Assembly (NCBI RefSeq): GCF_024710845.1
Contig: NZ_JANJTZ010000053.1
Span: forward strand, 1 to 64,000
DNA from: Mesorhizobium sp.
Lineage (GTDB): Bacteria; Pseudomonadota; Alphaproteobacteria; Rhizobiales; Rhizobiaceae
Direction of reading: 5' to 3'
Length of the DNA stretch: 64,000 nt
A model generated the notes under the pieces. That model worked only from the letters and a program-made list of their open reading frames with translations, was not told the DNA's origin and did not search any database. The stretch's first letter is position 1. The number at the start of each line of letters is the position of its first letter. A program made the position numbers and the translations under genes. Below are positions 1-9,133 of the stretch, one piece after another.

Positions 1-66
1 AGTCGGAAGATGCGGCTTGAGCTTCCCGAATTGCTCGTCCGTCAGCCAGAAGTGGTCCCGATTCAT
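1..66 (-). CDS. IS5-family transposase, N-terminal 22 residues only (runs off window)
   Basis: Reading the minus strand from an ATG at 66 gives MNRDHFWLTDEQFGKLKPHL, then P-T to the window edge. This is the well-known start of IS5/IS1182-like transposases, where the motif WLTDEQF followed by a conserved L-P-T is typical. A good ribosome binding site (GGAGG) sits about 7 bases upstream. The DDE catalytic domain would be outside the window, so whether the element is intact is unknown. The ORF is too short to appear in an ordinary gene call. Confidence 0.7.
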   Translation of the reverse strand, partial: MNRDHFWLTDEQFGKLKPHLPT

Positions 67-139
67 CGCTCGCCTCCATTCGGAGACGGTGAATCACATC
101 ACGCCGCTCGATGAAACCTATTTATGGGTCCGGGCCCTA
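1..139 (-). mobile_element. Right-hand edge of an IS5-family insertion sequence (partial)
   Basis: Only the outer end of the element is in the window. It holds the first 22 codons of a transposase (1-66) and about 70 bases of leader. The probable terminal inverted repeat lies near 117-137, and the junction appears to be the CTAG at 136-139, since sequence beyond it reads as reverse transcriptase. IS5-family elements often duplicate a short CTAG/TA-like target. The exact end and target duplication cannot be proved without the other end of the element. Confidence 0.6.
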
Positions 140-1403
140 GCACGTCCTCACCAGTTAAGTAACTCTGCATGGCGCGGAACGCAGGACGACTTGGGCCCAT
201 CGCTTGGAAGTAGCGAAAGGTGCTTTCTCGCAGGCCGGGCTCTGAATGCAGCCTATCCACCGCATAGCGAAGTGCGTGGGAATCTTGATTGACGGAGAAG
301 TGCGTCAGATACCGCTTTACGACCTTATCCGAGTGCCCGTAGCCGGGCTTGGAAACAAACTTGTCGAATCTTTTCCTTACATTGGCGAGTAGCTTTGTCG
401 CTCTTGCGCTCCCACGACCATACCGGTCAATGCGCTTCTTTACAGTGTCAAGGTATTCATTCTCTATAACGTGGAAATACCGGCGAGCTTCGTGAACTGA
501 CAAGATTTGGGTCTTACCTGCATTCAAGCGGAGACCTCTTGTCATCAAAAGATGATCTATATCTCTCAGAAGGGCCTTCCCCTTGGAATGAGAATTGACC
601 GCTACGGTGATGTCGTCGACCCACCTAACAAAGCTATCACCAGTCTCCCCTTTTAGATACGCATCCACTTCAAAAAGGTAGACATGACTCAGTAGTCGCG
701 GAGCATCAAAATTCACTTGCGGGAGACTTCGTCCAGGAGATGGAAGATAATCGGGCCGCCAACTGATTCTATCTAAAACACTAAACAAAATATCCAAAAT
801 CACCTCATCAATATTATCGATCGACGATATTATATTACGCAGTTGAGAATAATCTATATTGTCAAAATAATTCGCTACGTCAGTTGTACAAACGTGAGAA
901 TGTGTGCTCATCAATTGCAGTCTGACGTTTGAAAATTTAGCCCAACGCCGAAACCATATATAGTCGCGCTCAAACTTAAAGGATGAACCGCTAAAACCAT
1001 GACTGCGGCTGAAGAAAGAATTTGTGGACGGTTGCTTTCGCAGGGCAGACGGCAGTATGTACTCCACTATACACTGCAGTACTATGCAATCTTCGGGACT
1101 GGGTAGGACAAGTGTTCTTGTGACGCCTAATCGTTTCTCCACCCGAACAGGAGTAGACTGCTGTGGTGTAAAACGTCCCGAGCAAAGTGAGGTGTGAAGC
1201 TTATCAAATATGCGGTCTCGGTCCCAGTGAACGTCATTGAAGTCGTGAAGGTCAAGTATTTCTTGGTCCCGGAGTCCAGGCCGGACATACGCTTTCCACA
1301 CTCTCTGCATGGCAGTGACTGAGAACACGTTCTCGATAGCTGCGAGGCGACCCGCTAAGCGCCGAGTATGAAAAGACTGTGTGTAGAGCGTTGATTTTAC
1401 CAT
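99..1403 (-). CDS. Reverse transcriptase (RNA-directed DNA polymerase) of unusual type, 3' end replaced by an IS
   Basis: A 434-residue protein with a recognisable RT core. Motif A is TTDVANYFDNID with Asp175, motif B is SLPQVNFDAPRLL at 226-238, and motif C is FVRWVDDI with Asp263/Asp264. A motif D-like LRLNAGKTQ lies at 291-299. The usual YADD/FADD of retrons and group II introns is here WVDD, and no maturase or HNH endonuclease domain is visible. About 120 residues of unrecognised C-terminal region follow the fingers/palm. The last 12 residues (from about Gly423) are encoded by the IS end, so the native C-terminus has been lost or altered. Base composition is clearly AT-richer than the neighbouring genes, a sign of transfer. 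It sits in a tRNA-integrated element beside an integrase. It could be a defence-associated (DRT/Abi/UG-type) RT or a retron-like RT; I cannot assign the class. Confidence 0.8.
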   Translation of the reverse strand: MVKSTLYTQSFHTRRLAGRLAAIENVFSVTAMQRVWKAYVRPGLRDQEILDLHDFNDVHWDRDRIFDKLHTSLCSGRFTPQQSTPVRVEKRLGVTRTLVLPSPEDCIVLQCIVEYILPSALRKQPSTNSFFSRSHGFSGSSFKFERDYIWFRRWAKFSNVRLQLMSTHSHVCTTDVANYFDNIDYSQLRNIISSIDNIDEVILDILFSVLDRISWRPDYLPSPGRSLPQVNFDAPRLLSHVYLFEVDAYLKGETGDSFVRWVDDITVAVNSHSKGKALLRDIDHLLMTRGLRLNAGKTQILSVHEARRYFHVIENEYLDTVKKRIDRYGRGSARATKLLANVRKRFDKFVSKPGYGHSDKVVKRYLTHFSVNQDSHALRYAVDRLHSEPGLRESTFRYFQAMGPSRPAFRAMQSYLTGEDVLGPGPINRFHRAA

Positions 1404-1515
1404 GTGCCCCCGGCCGCCTTAGTTATCTACTCGGTAGCTTGCGCGGGGATTTATCGCAACGTAAGTGGAGCGGGGATAAGCTTCCTAGAAACATCAGCGG
1501 GACACGCGCCAACCG

Positions 1516-3252
1516 CTAATCCTCGCTCTCGACAACCTGCGGACTGTTAGGGACGTGGTTGTGTTCTGTGGAAGCCGAAACGTAACGGGCTATCGGCTTT
1601 GCCGCATAGCGTGGAAAGCGCTCCATTGCCTTCGCCTTCGCCACCACGGTAGAGCCGCCATACTTCTCCCCCTCCGTCCGCATTGAGTGGCCGCATATCG
1701 CGTCCAGGACACGCTCCGGAAGTTCCGCCTCCAGGCCGATAGTCTTGAAGGTGTGCCGCCAACCGTGATTTGGCTGGACGTTCGTGTCAGGCACGACTTT
1801 ACGCGCCGCCTTGGCCATCTGGTTTTTCACAGTGCGCCAAGCCGCTCGACCCTCTCCAGACCACATGAACAGAAAGCCATCGGGAGCCGCCCTCACGAAC
1901 TCCAGGAAGCCCATCTCGACAAGGTGAGGGTGGATTGGCACCTCCCGACCATCACCACCCTTCACGGTGATTGCTTCCGGCGTAATGGCGATTATCCAGT
2001 GCCCGTCCACTTGTCGGACATCTTGCTTGCGCAACTGGACCATCTCGCCGACACGCGCCCCGGTGTAAGCGCAAAGCCAAGGCACCCAACGCCGCGCCTG
2101 AAAGCGCTGCGACGGTTCCTTGCGTCCCCGCACGGCCCCCGATGCTTGCTCCAGTAGGGCCTTACGTTCCGCCGCGTTGAACCAGCTATCCCGTAGGCGC
2201 GGCTTCTTGCCCGCCTTCATCCTGACATTCGCAGCCGCATTGGACGCGATCCGCTTGTGGCCTACCGCCCACCCGAGAACGTTCCTCACGCCCGACAGGT
2301 AGCTATCCTTGATGGTTTTAGCGCTAAGCGGCTTCCCCGTGCGGGGATTGATGGTGGCAATCAGGTGATCCTTGAAGCGGACAATATCGGCCTCTACCAC
2401 CCGCGCGGCATCGTCGTGCCCAAGGAATGCCGCCAAGGCTCCAATCGCCGACCCGTAGCTTTCGTGGGTGCTGACAGACCGGCCAGCAGCCTTGGCTTCC
2501 GCCCACCATCCATCCACCAAGCCCCGCAGAGAGACAGCGGCCGGTTGCGCCTCCAGCGTCGGGGCTGGCACCGGGGCAGGGGACCATTCGGGGAAACGTC
2601 TGGCGGTGGGATCGGAGTCGAAGTCGCCCTCCGCCTTTGTGGCGCGGACCTGGAGCCCTTCGCTTAACGCCCTCCCGAACTCCCGCAGCAACAAGCCGCG
2701 CGTCTCGGAAGTCACCGACGAAATGCCCTTCCGCAACAGGAGCCGGTCCACGAGCGGCCCTAGCTGCCTCTCCCTGTCATCCCCTTGCAATTGCGCCAGC
2801 CGCTCCGCCTGTTGCCGCGCGACACCGGCTTGAAGCACCAGGTGCGTTTCGCGATCCAGCGTGGCGGGAATCCCATCATCGCGCGAGCTACTGGCGTCCA
2901 GAGAGGGCTCCAGGTCCGCCGTCCACGAACGATACAGGTCGCCCGACAAGGCCACACATTGACGATGCGTGAGGGATGCCGGTCGGTCGGCCTGGAGATT
3001 GGCGCAGACGCCCTCGAAGTAGGCGAGCGCCTCCGCCTGCCTCCGCTTCACCTCACGGGAATCATCCGTCCGCAGGGAAAACCTTATGGACTGCATCCTA
3101 GGGGTGATGGCGATCGGGACAAACTCACCATCCAGGGGAAACTCCAGGCGCATCCCTACCAGCCGCTCCCGCAGATCGGCGGGGATACGCTTGACGAACT
3201 GCCCTTTGCCTGAGTCGCTTCGCTTCATTGCCGTAGCCAGTCGCCAGCCCAT
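1516..3252 (-). CDS. Tyrosine recombinase/integrase of a tRNA-targeted element
   Basis: Site-specific recombinase of the phage-integrase family, 578 residues from the chosen start. The N-terminal region (about 20-110) resembles the DUF6538 domain found in many proteobacterial island integrases, with a core-binding domain at about 240-345. The catalytic domain shows Arg400 (TGARVGE), the H-x-x-R box at His496/Arg499, His522 in GHS and the nucleophile candidate Tyr531. A longer frame opens with TTG at 3288, but the ATG at 3252 is preceded by AAAGGTGA at good spacing and was preferred. The gene lies immediately beside the 3' end of tRNA-Phe, which is probably the attachment site. All catalytic residues are present, so it is probably active. 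Confidence 0.93.
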   Translation of the reverse strand: MGWRLATAMKRSDSGKGQFVKRIPADLRERLVGMRLEFPLDGEFVPIAITPRMQSIRFSLRTDDSREVKRRQAEALAYFEGVCANLQADRPASLTHRQCVALSGDLYRSWTADLEPSLDASSSRDDGIPATLDRETHLVLQAGVARQQAERLAQLQGDDRERQLGPLVDRLLLRKGISSVTSETRGLLLREFGRALSEGLQVRATKAEGDFDSDPTARRFPEWSPAPVPAPTLEAQPAAVSLRGLVDGWWAEAKAAGRSVSTHESYGSAIGALAAFLGHDDAARVVEADIVRFKDHLIATINPRTGKPLSAKTIKDSYLSGVRNVLGWAVGHKRIASNAAANVRMKAGKKPRLRDSWFNAAERKALLEQASGAVRGRKEPSQRFQARRWVPWLCAYTGARVGEMVQLRKQDVRQVDGHWIIAITPEAITVKGGDGREVPIHPHLVEMGFLEFVRAAPDGFLFMWSGEGRAAWRTVKNQMAKAARKVVPDTNVQPNHGWRHTFKTIGLEAELPERVLDAICGHSMRTEGEKYGGSTVVAKAKAMERFPRYAAKPIARYVSASTEHNHVPNSPQVVESED

Positions 3253-3337
3253 GTTGCTCACCTTTGTTACACGGTAAGCTGCTTGCAACCAACTGATTTG
3301 GCTTAACTATTTGAACTCACTCAATCAGGAGAACAAA

Positions 3338-3360
3338 TGGTGCCCAGTCTCGGATTCGAA
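3338..3360. other. Probable attachment site (one att copy) in the tRNA-Phe 3' end
   Basis: Inferred. The integrase starts 86 bases from the tRNA 3' end with no gene between, and integrases of this class usually recombine within the tRNA 3' segment. The matching duplicate of the tRNA 3' end would be at the far end of the element, left of this window. The extent given is a guess covering CCA plus the 3' acceptor strand and part of the T-arm. Confidence 0.4.
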
Positions 3361-3413
3361 CCAAGGACACGCGGATTTTCAATCCGCTGCTCTACCAACT
3401 GAGCTAACTGGGC
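3338..3413 (-). tRNA. tRNA-Phe (GAA)
   Basis: Folds as a 76-nt cloverleaf with encoded CCA (3338-3340). The acceptor stem is GCCCAGT/ACTGGGC, the anticodon arm is GCGGATTGAAAATCCGC with anticodon GAA, and the T-loop is GGTTCGAATCC. It lies downstream of yacG. Its 3' end faces the integrase gene, which is the geometry expected when an integrating element uses the tRNA 3' half as its attachment site and restores the gene on insertion. Confidence 0.98.
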
Positions 3414-3581
3414 ACTGGCCTTCGCGGGCGAAAGCGGACCGGAGGGATCTCCGGGCGGTGGCGTTGGCGGCCACCTGAAGCGGGCGGGTTATAGCACGGG
3501 ATTCGCCCCTGTCCAGCGCTACGAACGACAATTCCGGAACTGAGCGGGAGGGACCGCGTCACCTTCGCGAGAGGCGTTGCA

Positions 3582-3800
3582 TCACCCGCGCGACGCGTCG
3601 TCCCCGGCATCGCTGCTGACGTCGTTCTCCTCGTCCTCCCGACCCGGAATGACGTAGGCGCCGGAGAGCCAGCGGTGAAGATCGACATCCTTGCAGCGGG
3701 CCGAGCAGAACGGAAATGTCGCGCGCGCCGAGGGCTTGCCGCATTCCGGGCAAGGGCGCTTGGGCCGAAGCGGCGTGACGTTGGCGGAGTGTTCGGGCAT
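3582..3800 (-). CDS. yacG: DNA gyrase inhibitor YacG (zinc protein)
   Basis: A 72-residue protein with the four-cysteine zinc site CPEC (Cys17, Cys20) and FCSARC (Cys32, Cys36), followed by the [14 protein letters not shown] motif typical of YacG and an acidic C-terminal tail. Family members bind GyrB and inhibit gyrase. The ATG at 3800 was chosen because the upstream part of the longer frame overlaps maf and carries no homology. It follows maf by 47 bases and is the last gene of the leftward string before tRNA-Phe. Confidence 0.9.
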   Translation of the reverse strand: MPEHSANVTPLRPKRPCPECGKPSARATFPFCSARCKDVDLHRWLSGAYVIPGREDEENDVSSDAGDDASRG

Positions 3801-3847
3801 CGGTGCAAGCCTGCCGGCTGGTTTCTGGGCCAGGGAGCCGAACGCGC

Positions 3848-4480
3848 TCAGGCGGCGCGGGTTCCCGACAGCCAGTTGAAATGGACCTTGTAGCCGTCGC
3901 CGGCGAGCAGGCCGACCGTCTCGTAGAGCGGCAGGCCGACGACATTGGTGTAGGAGCCGACCAGCTTGACCACGAAGGTGCCGGCAAGTCCCTGGATCGC
4001 GTAGCCGCCCGCCTTGCCGCGCCATTGACCCGAGGCGAGGTAGCTTTCCAGCTCTTCCCGCGACAGGCGCTTGAAGCGCACCCGGCTTTCGACCAGCTTC
4101 TGGCGCACCTTGCCGGACGGCGTGATCAGGCAGACGCCGGAATAGACGCGATGCGACCGGCCCGACAGAAGACGCAGGCAGTTGGACGCCTCGTCGATCA
4201 GGTCGGCCTTCGGCAGGATGCGGCGGCCGACGGCGACAACCGTGTCTGCGGCCAGGATATAGCCGCCTTCCCAGTCGCTCTCCTTCGACAGCTTCTCCTG
4301 GGCCTTCTCGGCCTTTTCCCGCGACAGGCGCTTGGCGAGCGAACGGGGGTGCTCGGCGCGCTGCGGCGTTTCGTCGACATCGGCCGGAACGATCCGGTCG
4401 GGTTCGATACCCGCCTGCTGCAACAGCTCGATACGGCGCGGCGACCCGGAGGCCAGAACCAGCTTCTGGAAGACGCTCAT
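3848..4480 (-). CDS. maf: Maf/YhdE-type nucleoside triphosphate pyrophosphatase
   Basis: A 210-residue Maf protein. It has the N-terminal phosphate-binding signature LASGSPRR, the metal/catalytic AADT motif in the middle and [10 protein letters not shown] in the third conserved block, the arrangement of the YhdE/dTTPase-UTPase subfamily. These enzymes hydrolyse non-canonical or excess NTPs to NMP and are linked to house-cleaning and septation. It lies between infA and yacG, as in many rhizobia, and is probably cotranscribed with them. Confidence 0.92.
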   Translation of the reverse strand: MSVFQKLVLASGSPRRIELLQQAGIEPDRIVPADVDETPQRAEHPRSLAKRLSREKAEKAQEKLSKESDWEGGYILAADTVVAVGRRILPKADLIDEASNCLRLLSGRSHRVYSGVCLITPSGKVRQKLVESRVRFKRLSREELESYLASGQWRGKAGGYAIQGLAGTFVVKLVGSYTNVVGLPLYETVGLLAGDGYKVHFNWLSGTRAA

Positions 4481-4538
4481 CGCTACGGAAGTCCCATCGA
4501 GGTGATGTGCGCGGTCGACCTGCCGCGCCGTGCGGCCG

Positions 4539-4757
4539 CTACTTGAAGCGGTAGGTGATGCGGCCCTTGGTGAGGTCGTAGGGCGTCATCTCGACGAGGA
4601 CCTTGTCGCCGGTCAGCACGCGGATGCGGTTCTTGCGCATGCGCCCCGCCGTGTGCGCGATGATCTCGTGCTCGTTCTCGAGCTTGACGCGGAACATGGC
4701 ATTGGGAAGCAATTCGGTCACGAGACCCGGAAATTCGAGGACTTCTTCCTTCGGCAT
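4539..4757 (-). CDS. infA: Translation initiation factor IF-1
   Basis: A 72-residue S1/OB-fold protein beginning [11 protein letters not shown], with the IF-1 core [20 protein letters not shown] and the C-terminal [12 protein letters not shown]. It binds the 30S A site during initiation. The frame extends 11 codons upstream, but the ATG at 4757, preceded by AAAGG, gives the standard family length. One difference from most homologues is Pro rather than Ala at position 2. It lies in a leftward string with the phosphatase gene upstream and maf downstream. Confidence 0.97.
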   Translation of the reverse strand: MPKEEVLEFPGLVTELLPNAMFRVKLENEHEIIAHTAGRMRKNRIRVLTGDKVLVEMTPYDLTKGRITYRFK

Positions 4758-4864
4758 TCGATACCTTTTTTTACGGAAAAGAGCCGGCACGACAGAGCCA
4801 GGATGAGTCTGAGGCCGGAATTCGCGCGGAACCTATATGATCTCGCGCATTTTGGGAACAGCGC

Positions 4865-5335
4865 TTATGTCGACGGCGAAGGGCGGTCGCCAGCGGCGGC
4901 AAACCTCTCCCGGATGCGGCGATCGAGCCTCGATGCGACGTCGCGATAGGCATTGAGAATCTGTTCGCGCGTGCCGGTCGCGGTCGTCGGATCCGGCATC
5001 GGCCAGTATTCGACGTCGGCCGCCACCGACCGCGTCAGGTCCAGGGCCTTGTGGTGGGCCTCGGGCGCGAGCGTCACGATCAGGTCGAAATAGGCGTCCT
5101 CCAAGTCGTCCAGCATTCGCGGCAGCCGGCTGCCCAGCGAAAATCCGCGCTCCGCTAGGACCGCGTCGACGAAGGGATCGCGCTCGCCGGGCCGGATGCC
5201 CGCCGACGCCACGAAGACCGATTTCGGCAAGAGATTGCGTGCGATCAGTTCCGCCATCGGCGAGCGGATGACATTCTGGCCGCACAGGAACAGCACGGAG
5301 CCGGGCAGTTTCGGGCCGGTCGGCGCGTCGGGCAA
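4865..5335 (-). CDS. Low-molecular-weight protein-tyrosine-phosphatase-like protein (arsenate-reductase fold)
   Basis: A 156-residue protein with the phosphate-binding loop CGQNVIRS (C-x5-R-S) near residue 18 and a late acidic loop, MPDP, that would supply the general acid, both as in LMW phosphatases. Rhizobia carry this gene between UPF0262 and infA. The true substrate is unknown, and arsenate reduction is an alternative but no partner cysteines are obvious. The start is TTG, five bases from the UPF0262 stop, suggesting translational coupling. Confidence 0.85.
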   Translation of the reverse strand: MPDAPTGPKLPGSVLFLCGQNVIRSPMAELIARNLLPKSVFVASAGIRPGERDPFVDAVLAERGFSLGSRLPRMLDDLEDAYFDLIVTLAPEAHHKALDLTRSVAADVEYWPMPDPTTATGTREQILNAYRDVASRLDRRIRERFAAAGDRPSPST

Positions 5336-5340
5336 GATCG

Positions 5341-5823
5341 CTATCCGCGCCAGTGCAGCACGCAGACCAGCGTGAACAGCCGGCGCGCGGTGTCGAAATC
5401 GACCTCGATCTTGCCGGCGAGCCGGTCCATCAGCGTCTGGGAGCCTTCGTTGTGGAGGCCGCGGCGGCCCATGTCGATCGCCTCGATCTGCGACGGCGAC
5501 GACGTGCGGATCGCGTCGTAATAGCTCTCGCAGATCATGTAATAGTCCTTGACGATCCGCCTGAACGGCGTCAGCGACAGGATGTGCGTCACCACCGGCT
5601 CGCCGTTTTCGCGCGAGATGGCGAAGACGAGGCGGGCTTCGACCAGCGACAGTTTCAGCTTGTAGGGGCCTTCGCCCGTATCGGTGACGGGGCGGAACGA
5701 GTTCTCCTCGACGAGGTCGAAGATCGCGACCGCCCGCTCGTGCTCGACGTCGGGCGTGGAGCGGCCGATCGATTCGTCGAGTTCGACATCGACCAGCCTG
5801 GCGTTGCTCGTCTCCCTCCCCAT
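5341..5823 (-). CDS. UPF0262 family protein
   Basis: A 160-residue conserved alphaproteobacterial protein of unknown function. The recognisable family stretch is the [20 protein letters not shown] region, followed by [15 protein letters not shown] and a C-terminal [14 protein letters not shown]. The ATG at 5823 was chosen over an upstream GTG-side extension that would overlap hisD. It starts 10 bases after the hisD stop and is followed closely by the phosphatase gene, so the three are probably one operon. No membrane segment or signal is visible. Confidence 0.88.
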   Translation of the reverse strand: MGRETSNARLVDVELDESIGRSTPDVEHERAVAIFDLVEENSFRPVTDTGEGPYKLKLSLVEARLVFAISRENGEPVVTHILSLTPFRRIVKDYYMICESYYDAIRTSSPSQIEAIDMGRRGLHNEGSQTLMDRLAGKIEVDFDTARRLFTLVCVLHWRG

Positions 5824-5833
5824 CGCCGCGCCT

Positions 5834-7126
5834 TCAGAGATTGAGACGGATGGCGACGGAACGCGCATGCGCGTCGAGCCCTTCGGCCTGCGCCAGCGCG
5901 ATCGCCGCCGGCGCCAGCTCGCGCAACTGGTCGGGGCCGAGCTTGAGTATGGACGTGCGCTTCATGAAATCGAGAACCGACAGGCCCGAGGAGAAGCGGG
6001 CCGAGCGTGCCGTGGGCAGCACGTGGTTGGAGCCGCCGACATAGTCGCCGATGACTTCGGGCGTGTGCCGGCCGATAAAGATCGCGCCGGCGTTCCTGAC
6101 CCTGGCGGCGTAGGCGTCCGCATCCTCGATCGCCAGTTCCAGATGTTCGGGCGCGATGCGGTTGACGAGGGGCATGGCCTCGTCGAAGCCGCGCACCAGG
6201 ATGACGGCGCCGAAATCGCGCCAGCTCGCAGCGGCGGTGGCGCCACGCGGCAAGCGCGTAAGCTGGCGCTCGACCGCAGCCTCGACGGCTCGGCCGAAGG
6301 CGGCGTCGTCGGTGACGAGGATCGACTGCGCGCCGCTGTCGTGCTCGGCCTGTGCCAGCAGGTCGGCGGCGATCCACTCCGGATCGTTGGTCCCGTCGGC
6401 CAGTACCAGCACTTCGGAGGGGCCGGCGATCATGTCGATGCCGACGGTGCCGAACACCTGGCGCTTGGCTGCGGCGACATAGGCATTGCCCGGGCCGACG
6501 ATCTTGACCACCGGGCGGATCGATTGGGTTCCATAGGCGAGTGCTGCAATGGCCTGCGCGCCGCCGACGCGGTGGATCTCGGACACGCCCGCCAGCCGCG
6601 CCGCCACCAGCACGAGCGGATTGACCACGCCTTCCGGCGCCGGCACCGCGATCACCACGCGCTCGACGCCGGCCACCTTGGCCGGAAGCGCGTTCATCAG
6701 CACGGAGGAAGGGTAGCTCGCGGTGCCGCCCGGGACGTAAAGCCCGGCCGATTCCACCGCCGTCCAGCGCGATCCGAGCCCGACGCCGATCGCGTCGGTG
6801 TAGAGGTCGTCTGCCGGCCTCTGGCGCGCGTGGTGCGCCGCGATGCGGTCCCGTGCGAGAGTCAGTGCTTCGAGCGTCTTGTTATCGACGCGATCAAAGG
6901 CGGCGTCGATCTCGGCCTGCGATACGGTCAGGCGGCCATTGCCAGGATCGAAACGGTCGAAGCGACGAGTGTAGTCGAACAGCGCTTCGTCGCCTTGCGA
7001 GCGCACCTTGCCAACGATGTCGCGAACGATAGCGTCGACATCTTCCGAGACCTCGCGCTTGGTCGACAGGAAGGCGCTGAATTTGCTCTCGAAATCGGCC
7101 GCGGATACGTCGAGCGTGATCGCCAT
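5834..7126 (-). CDS. hisD: Histidinol dehydrogenase
   Basis: A 430-residue NAD- and zinc-dependent enzyme that oxidises L-histidinol to L-histidine in two steps, the end of histidine synthesis. Family blocks visible include [54 protein letters not shown] and the zinc-binding region NHVLPT. The ATG at 7126 gives the normal length; the upstream 51 codons of the open frame overlap DUF2948 and were excluded. It is tightly spaced with DUF2948 (4 bases) and UPF0262 (10 bases). Confidence 0.97.
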   Translation of the reverse strand: MAITLDVSAADFESKFSAFLSTKREVSEDVDAIVRDIVGKVRSQGDEALFDYTRRFDRFDPGNGRLTVSQAEIDAAFDRVDNKTLEALTLARDRIAAHHARQRPADDLYTDAIGVGLGSRWTAVESAGLYVPGGTASYPSSVLMNALPAKVAGVERVVIAVPAPEGVVNPLVLVAARLAGVSEIHRVGGAQAIAALAYGTQSIRPVVKIVGPGNAYVAAAKRQVFGTVGIDMIAGPSEVLVLADGTNDPEWIAADLLAQAEHDSGAQSILVTDDAAFGRAVEAAVERQLTRLPRGATAAASWRDFGAVILVRGFDEAMPLVNRIAPEHLELAIEDADAYAARVRNAGAIFIGRHTPEVIGDYVGGSNHVLPTARSARFSSGLSVLDFMKRTSILKLGPDQLRELAPAAIALAQAEGLDAHARSVAIRLNL

Positions 7127-7130
7127 GGCG

Positions 7131-7565
7131 TCAGGCTCCGTGCACGGGCCGCGACGAGGCCGCCCAGGCCGCACCCAGATCGGTGAGCCGCGTCTCGATG
7201 CATTCGACGTCGAGGGCGAGAGAGCCGCCGCCGGCGAAGAGCAGTTCGATTGTTCCGGCGGGCGCATCGTCCTCGGCAAAGCCGATGGTCAGCAAGGAGA
7301 GCACGTCCTGCGGCTTGGCGCGGTCTATGCCGGCGGAGCGCACGGCAAGCACGCGGTCGAAATGCAGCACGCTGCGCCGCCGCTCATTGTGCTTGCGAAA
7401 GGTCCCGCTGGCCTTTTCCCAGACGAAGCGGTTCATCTCGATGAGGAATCGCTTTTCCTTCGGCCGCCAGTCGAAGGCGCCGATCTGCATGACCGCGTCC
7501 TGGACATGGGCGGAGACGATCTCCAGGTCGTCCGCGTCGAGGGCTAGGAGTTTGAGCTGTTCCAT
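7131..7565 (-). CDS. DUF2948 family protein
   Basis: A 144-residue protein of the rhizobial DUF2948 family, always found beside murA and hisD in relatives I recall. It begins MEQLKLLALDADDLEIVSAHVQDAV and contains the conserved GAFDWRPKEKRFLIEMNRF and RVLAVRSAGID segments. It looks soluble with no signal peptide or known catalytic motif. Function is unknown. It is the gene between murA and hisD in a leftward operon. Confidence 0.85.
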   Translation of the reverse strand: MEQLKLLALDADDLEIVSAHVQDAVMQIGAFDWRPKEKRFLIEMNRFVWEKASGTFRKHNERRRSVLHFDRVLAVRSAGIDRAKPQDVLSLLTIGFAEDDAPAGTIELLFAGGGSLALDVECIETRLTDLGAAWAASSRPVHGA

Positions 7566-7659
7566 GCGGGTCCGTCGCCTCTGCGGGCGCTGCTTGTCGA
7601 TCTCGGCCCGTTGTTAGGCGGACTCTTGATGCTGCGCAACAATTACCGGGCCGGCGGCC

Positions 7660-8949
7660 TCAGTCGGAAATGCGCTCGACGAGCGCGCCGCAGCCGCTGA
7701 GCTTTTCCTCCAGCCGCTCGAAGCCGCGGTCGAGGTGATAAATGCGGTTGACGATCGTGTCGCCTTCGGCGGCGAGGCCGGCAATGACGAGCGAGACGGA
7801 GGCGCGCAGGTCCGTCGCCATCACGGGCGCGCCCTTGAGCTTCGCCACCCCCTCGACGACCGCGGTCTGGCCCGAGAGCGTGATGTGAGCGCCGAGCCGC
7901 GCGAGCTCCTGCACATGCATGAAGCGGTTTTCGAAGATCGTCTCGGTGATGCGCGAGCGGCCCTTCGACATGGTCATAAGACCCATGAACTGCGCCTGCA
8001 GGTCGGTCGGGAACCCGGGGAAGGGCGCCGTCGTGATGTCGACCGGCTCGATGGCGTGGCCGTTGCGGCGCACACGGATGCCGTGATTGAGCGGGGTGAT
8101 CTCGGCGCCCGTCTGCGCGATCACGTCGAGCGCCGATTGAAGCAGCTCCGCCCGCGCGCCTTCAAGCACCACGTCGCCGCCGGTCATCGCCACCGCCATC
8201 GCATAGGTGCCGGTCTCGATGCGGTCGGGAATGATGCTGCAGGTCGCGCCGGAGAGCGAGTCGACGCCCTCGATGACGATGGTCGACGTGCCGGCGCCGG
8301 AAATCCTGGCGCCCATCAGGTTGAGGCATTCTGCGAGGTTGACGATTTCGGGTTCGCGCGCGGCGTTCTCGAGCACCGTCTCGCCGCGAGCAAGCGATGC
8401 CGCCATCATCAGCACATGGGTCGCGCCGACCGAGACCTTCGGGAAGACGAAGCGAGCGCCCTTGAGCCCATGCCGGGCATGGGAGACGACGTAGCCGTTG
8501 TCGACGTCGATTTCGGCGCCAAGCGCTGCCAGTCCCTCGAGGAACAGATCGACCGGACGCGTGCCGATGGCACAGCCGCCGGGCAGCGACACCTTTGCCT
8601 CGCCCATACGCGCCAGCAGCGGCCCGATCACCCAGAACGACGCGCGCATCTTCGACACCAGCTCATAGGGCGCGGTCGTGTCGACGATTTCGCCGGCGGT
8701 GAAGTTGACGGTGCGCGAATAGCCTTCCTTCTGGCTGCCGCGGCGGCCGTTGACCGATATGTCGACGCCGTGATTGCCGAGGATCTTGATCAACTGGTTG
8801 ACGTCGGCGAGGTCGGGCACGTTCTCGAGCGTCAGCGTCTCGCGCGTGAGCAGCGAGGCGATCATCAGCGGCAGGGCTGCGTTCTTGGCGCCCGAAATCG
8901 GGATCACGCCCTCGAGCTTGCGTCCACCCGTGATCCTGATTCTGTCCAT
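7660..8949 (-). CDS. murA: UDP-N-acetylglucosamine 1-carboxyvinyltransferase
   Basis: A 429-residue EPSP-synthase-fold enzyme that adds enolpyruvate from PEP to UDP-GlcNAc, the first committed step of peptidoglycan synthesis in the cytoplasm. The substrate-binding Lys22-Asn23 ([10 protein letters not shown]) and the catalytic loop with Cys126 ([13 protein letters not shown]) are both present, so it should be fosfomycin-sensitive. The ATG at 8949 matches the family N-terminus MDRIRITGG; an upstream extension to 9018 is unlikely. First gene of the leftward string to infA-yacG. Confidence 0.97.
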   Translation of the reverse strand: MDRIRITGGRKLEGVIPISGAKNAALPLMIASLLTRETLTLENVPDLADVNQLIKILGNHGVDISVNGRRGSQKEGYSRTVNFTAGEIVDTTAPYELVSKMRASFWVIGPLLARMGEAKVSLPGGCAIGTRPVDLFLEGLAALGAEIDVDNGYVVSHARHGLKGARFVFPKVSVGATHVLMMAASLARGETVLENAAREPEIVNLAECLNLMGARISGAGTSTIVIEGVDSLSGATCSIIPDRIETGTYAMAVAMTGGDVVLEGARAELLQSALDVIAQTGAEITPLNHGIRVRRNGHAIEPVDITTAPFPGFPTDLQAQFMGLMTMSKGRSRITETIFENRFMHVQELARLGAHITLSGQTAVVEGVAKLKGAPVMATDLRASVSLVIAGLAAEGDTIVNRIYHLDRGFERLEEKLSGCGALVERISD

Positions 8950-9133
8950 GAGAGATCTTTCGAAGAAGAAATGGCGTTCGTCGGGGAGGGTTGCACCGCG
9001 AGAGTCGCCGAAAACCACCGTCTAGCCCAAGCGATGCCCGGCTTCAAGGAACGGTCCTTTCGGAGGTCCGCGCGTCCCCTTCGCGGATCAGCCCATTCGC
9101 CAGCCCAATGCGGCGAAATTCCGGATCGCGGTC

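Noticed and set aside
17-292. Plus-strand ORF of 91 codons at the left edge
   Set aside because: It runs antisense across the IS end and the RT 3' part; both real frames are on the other strand.
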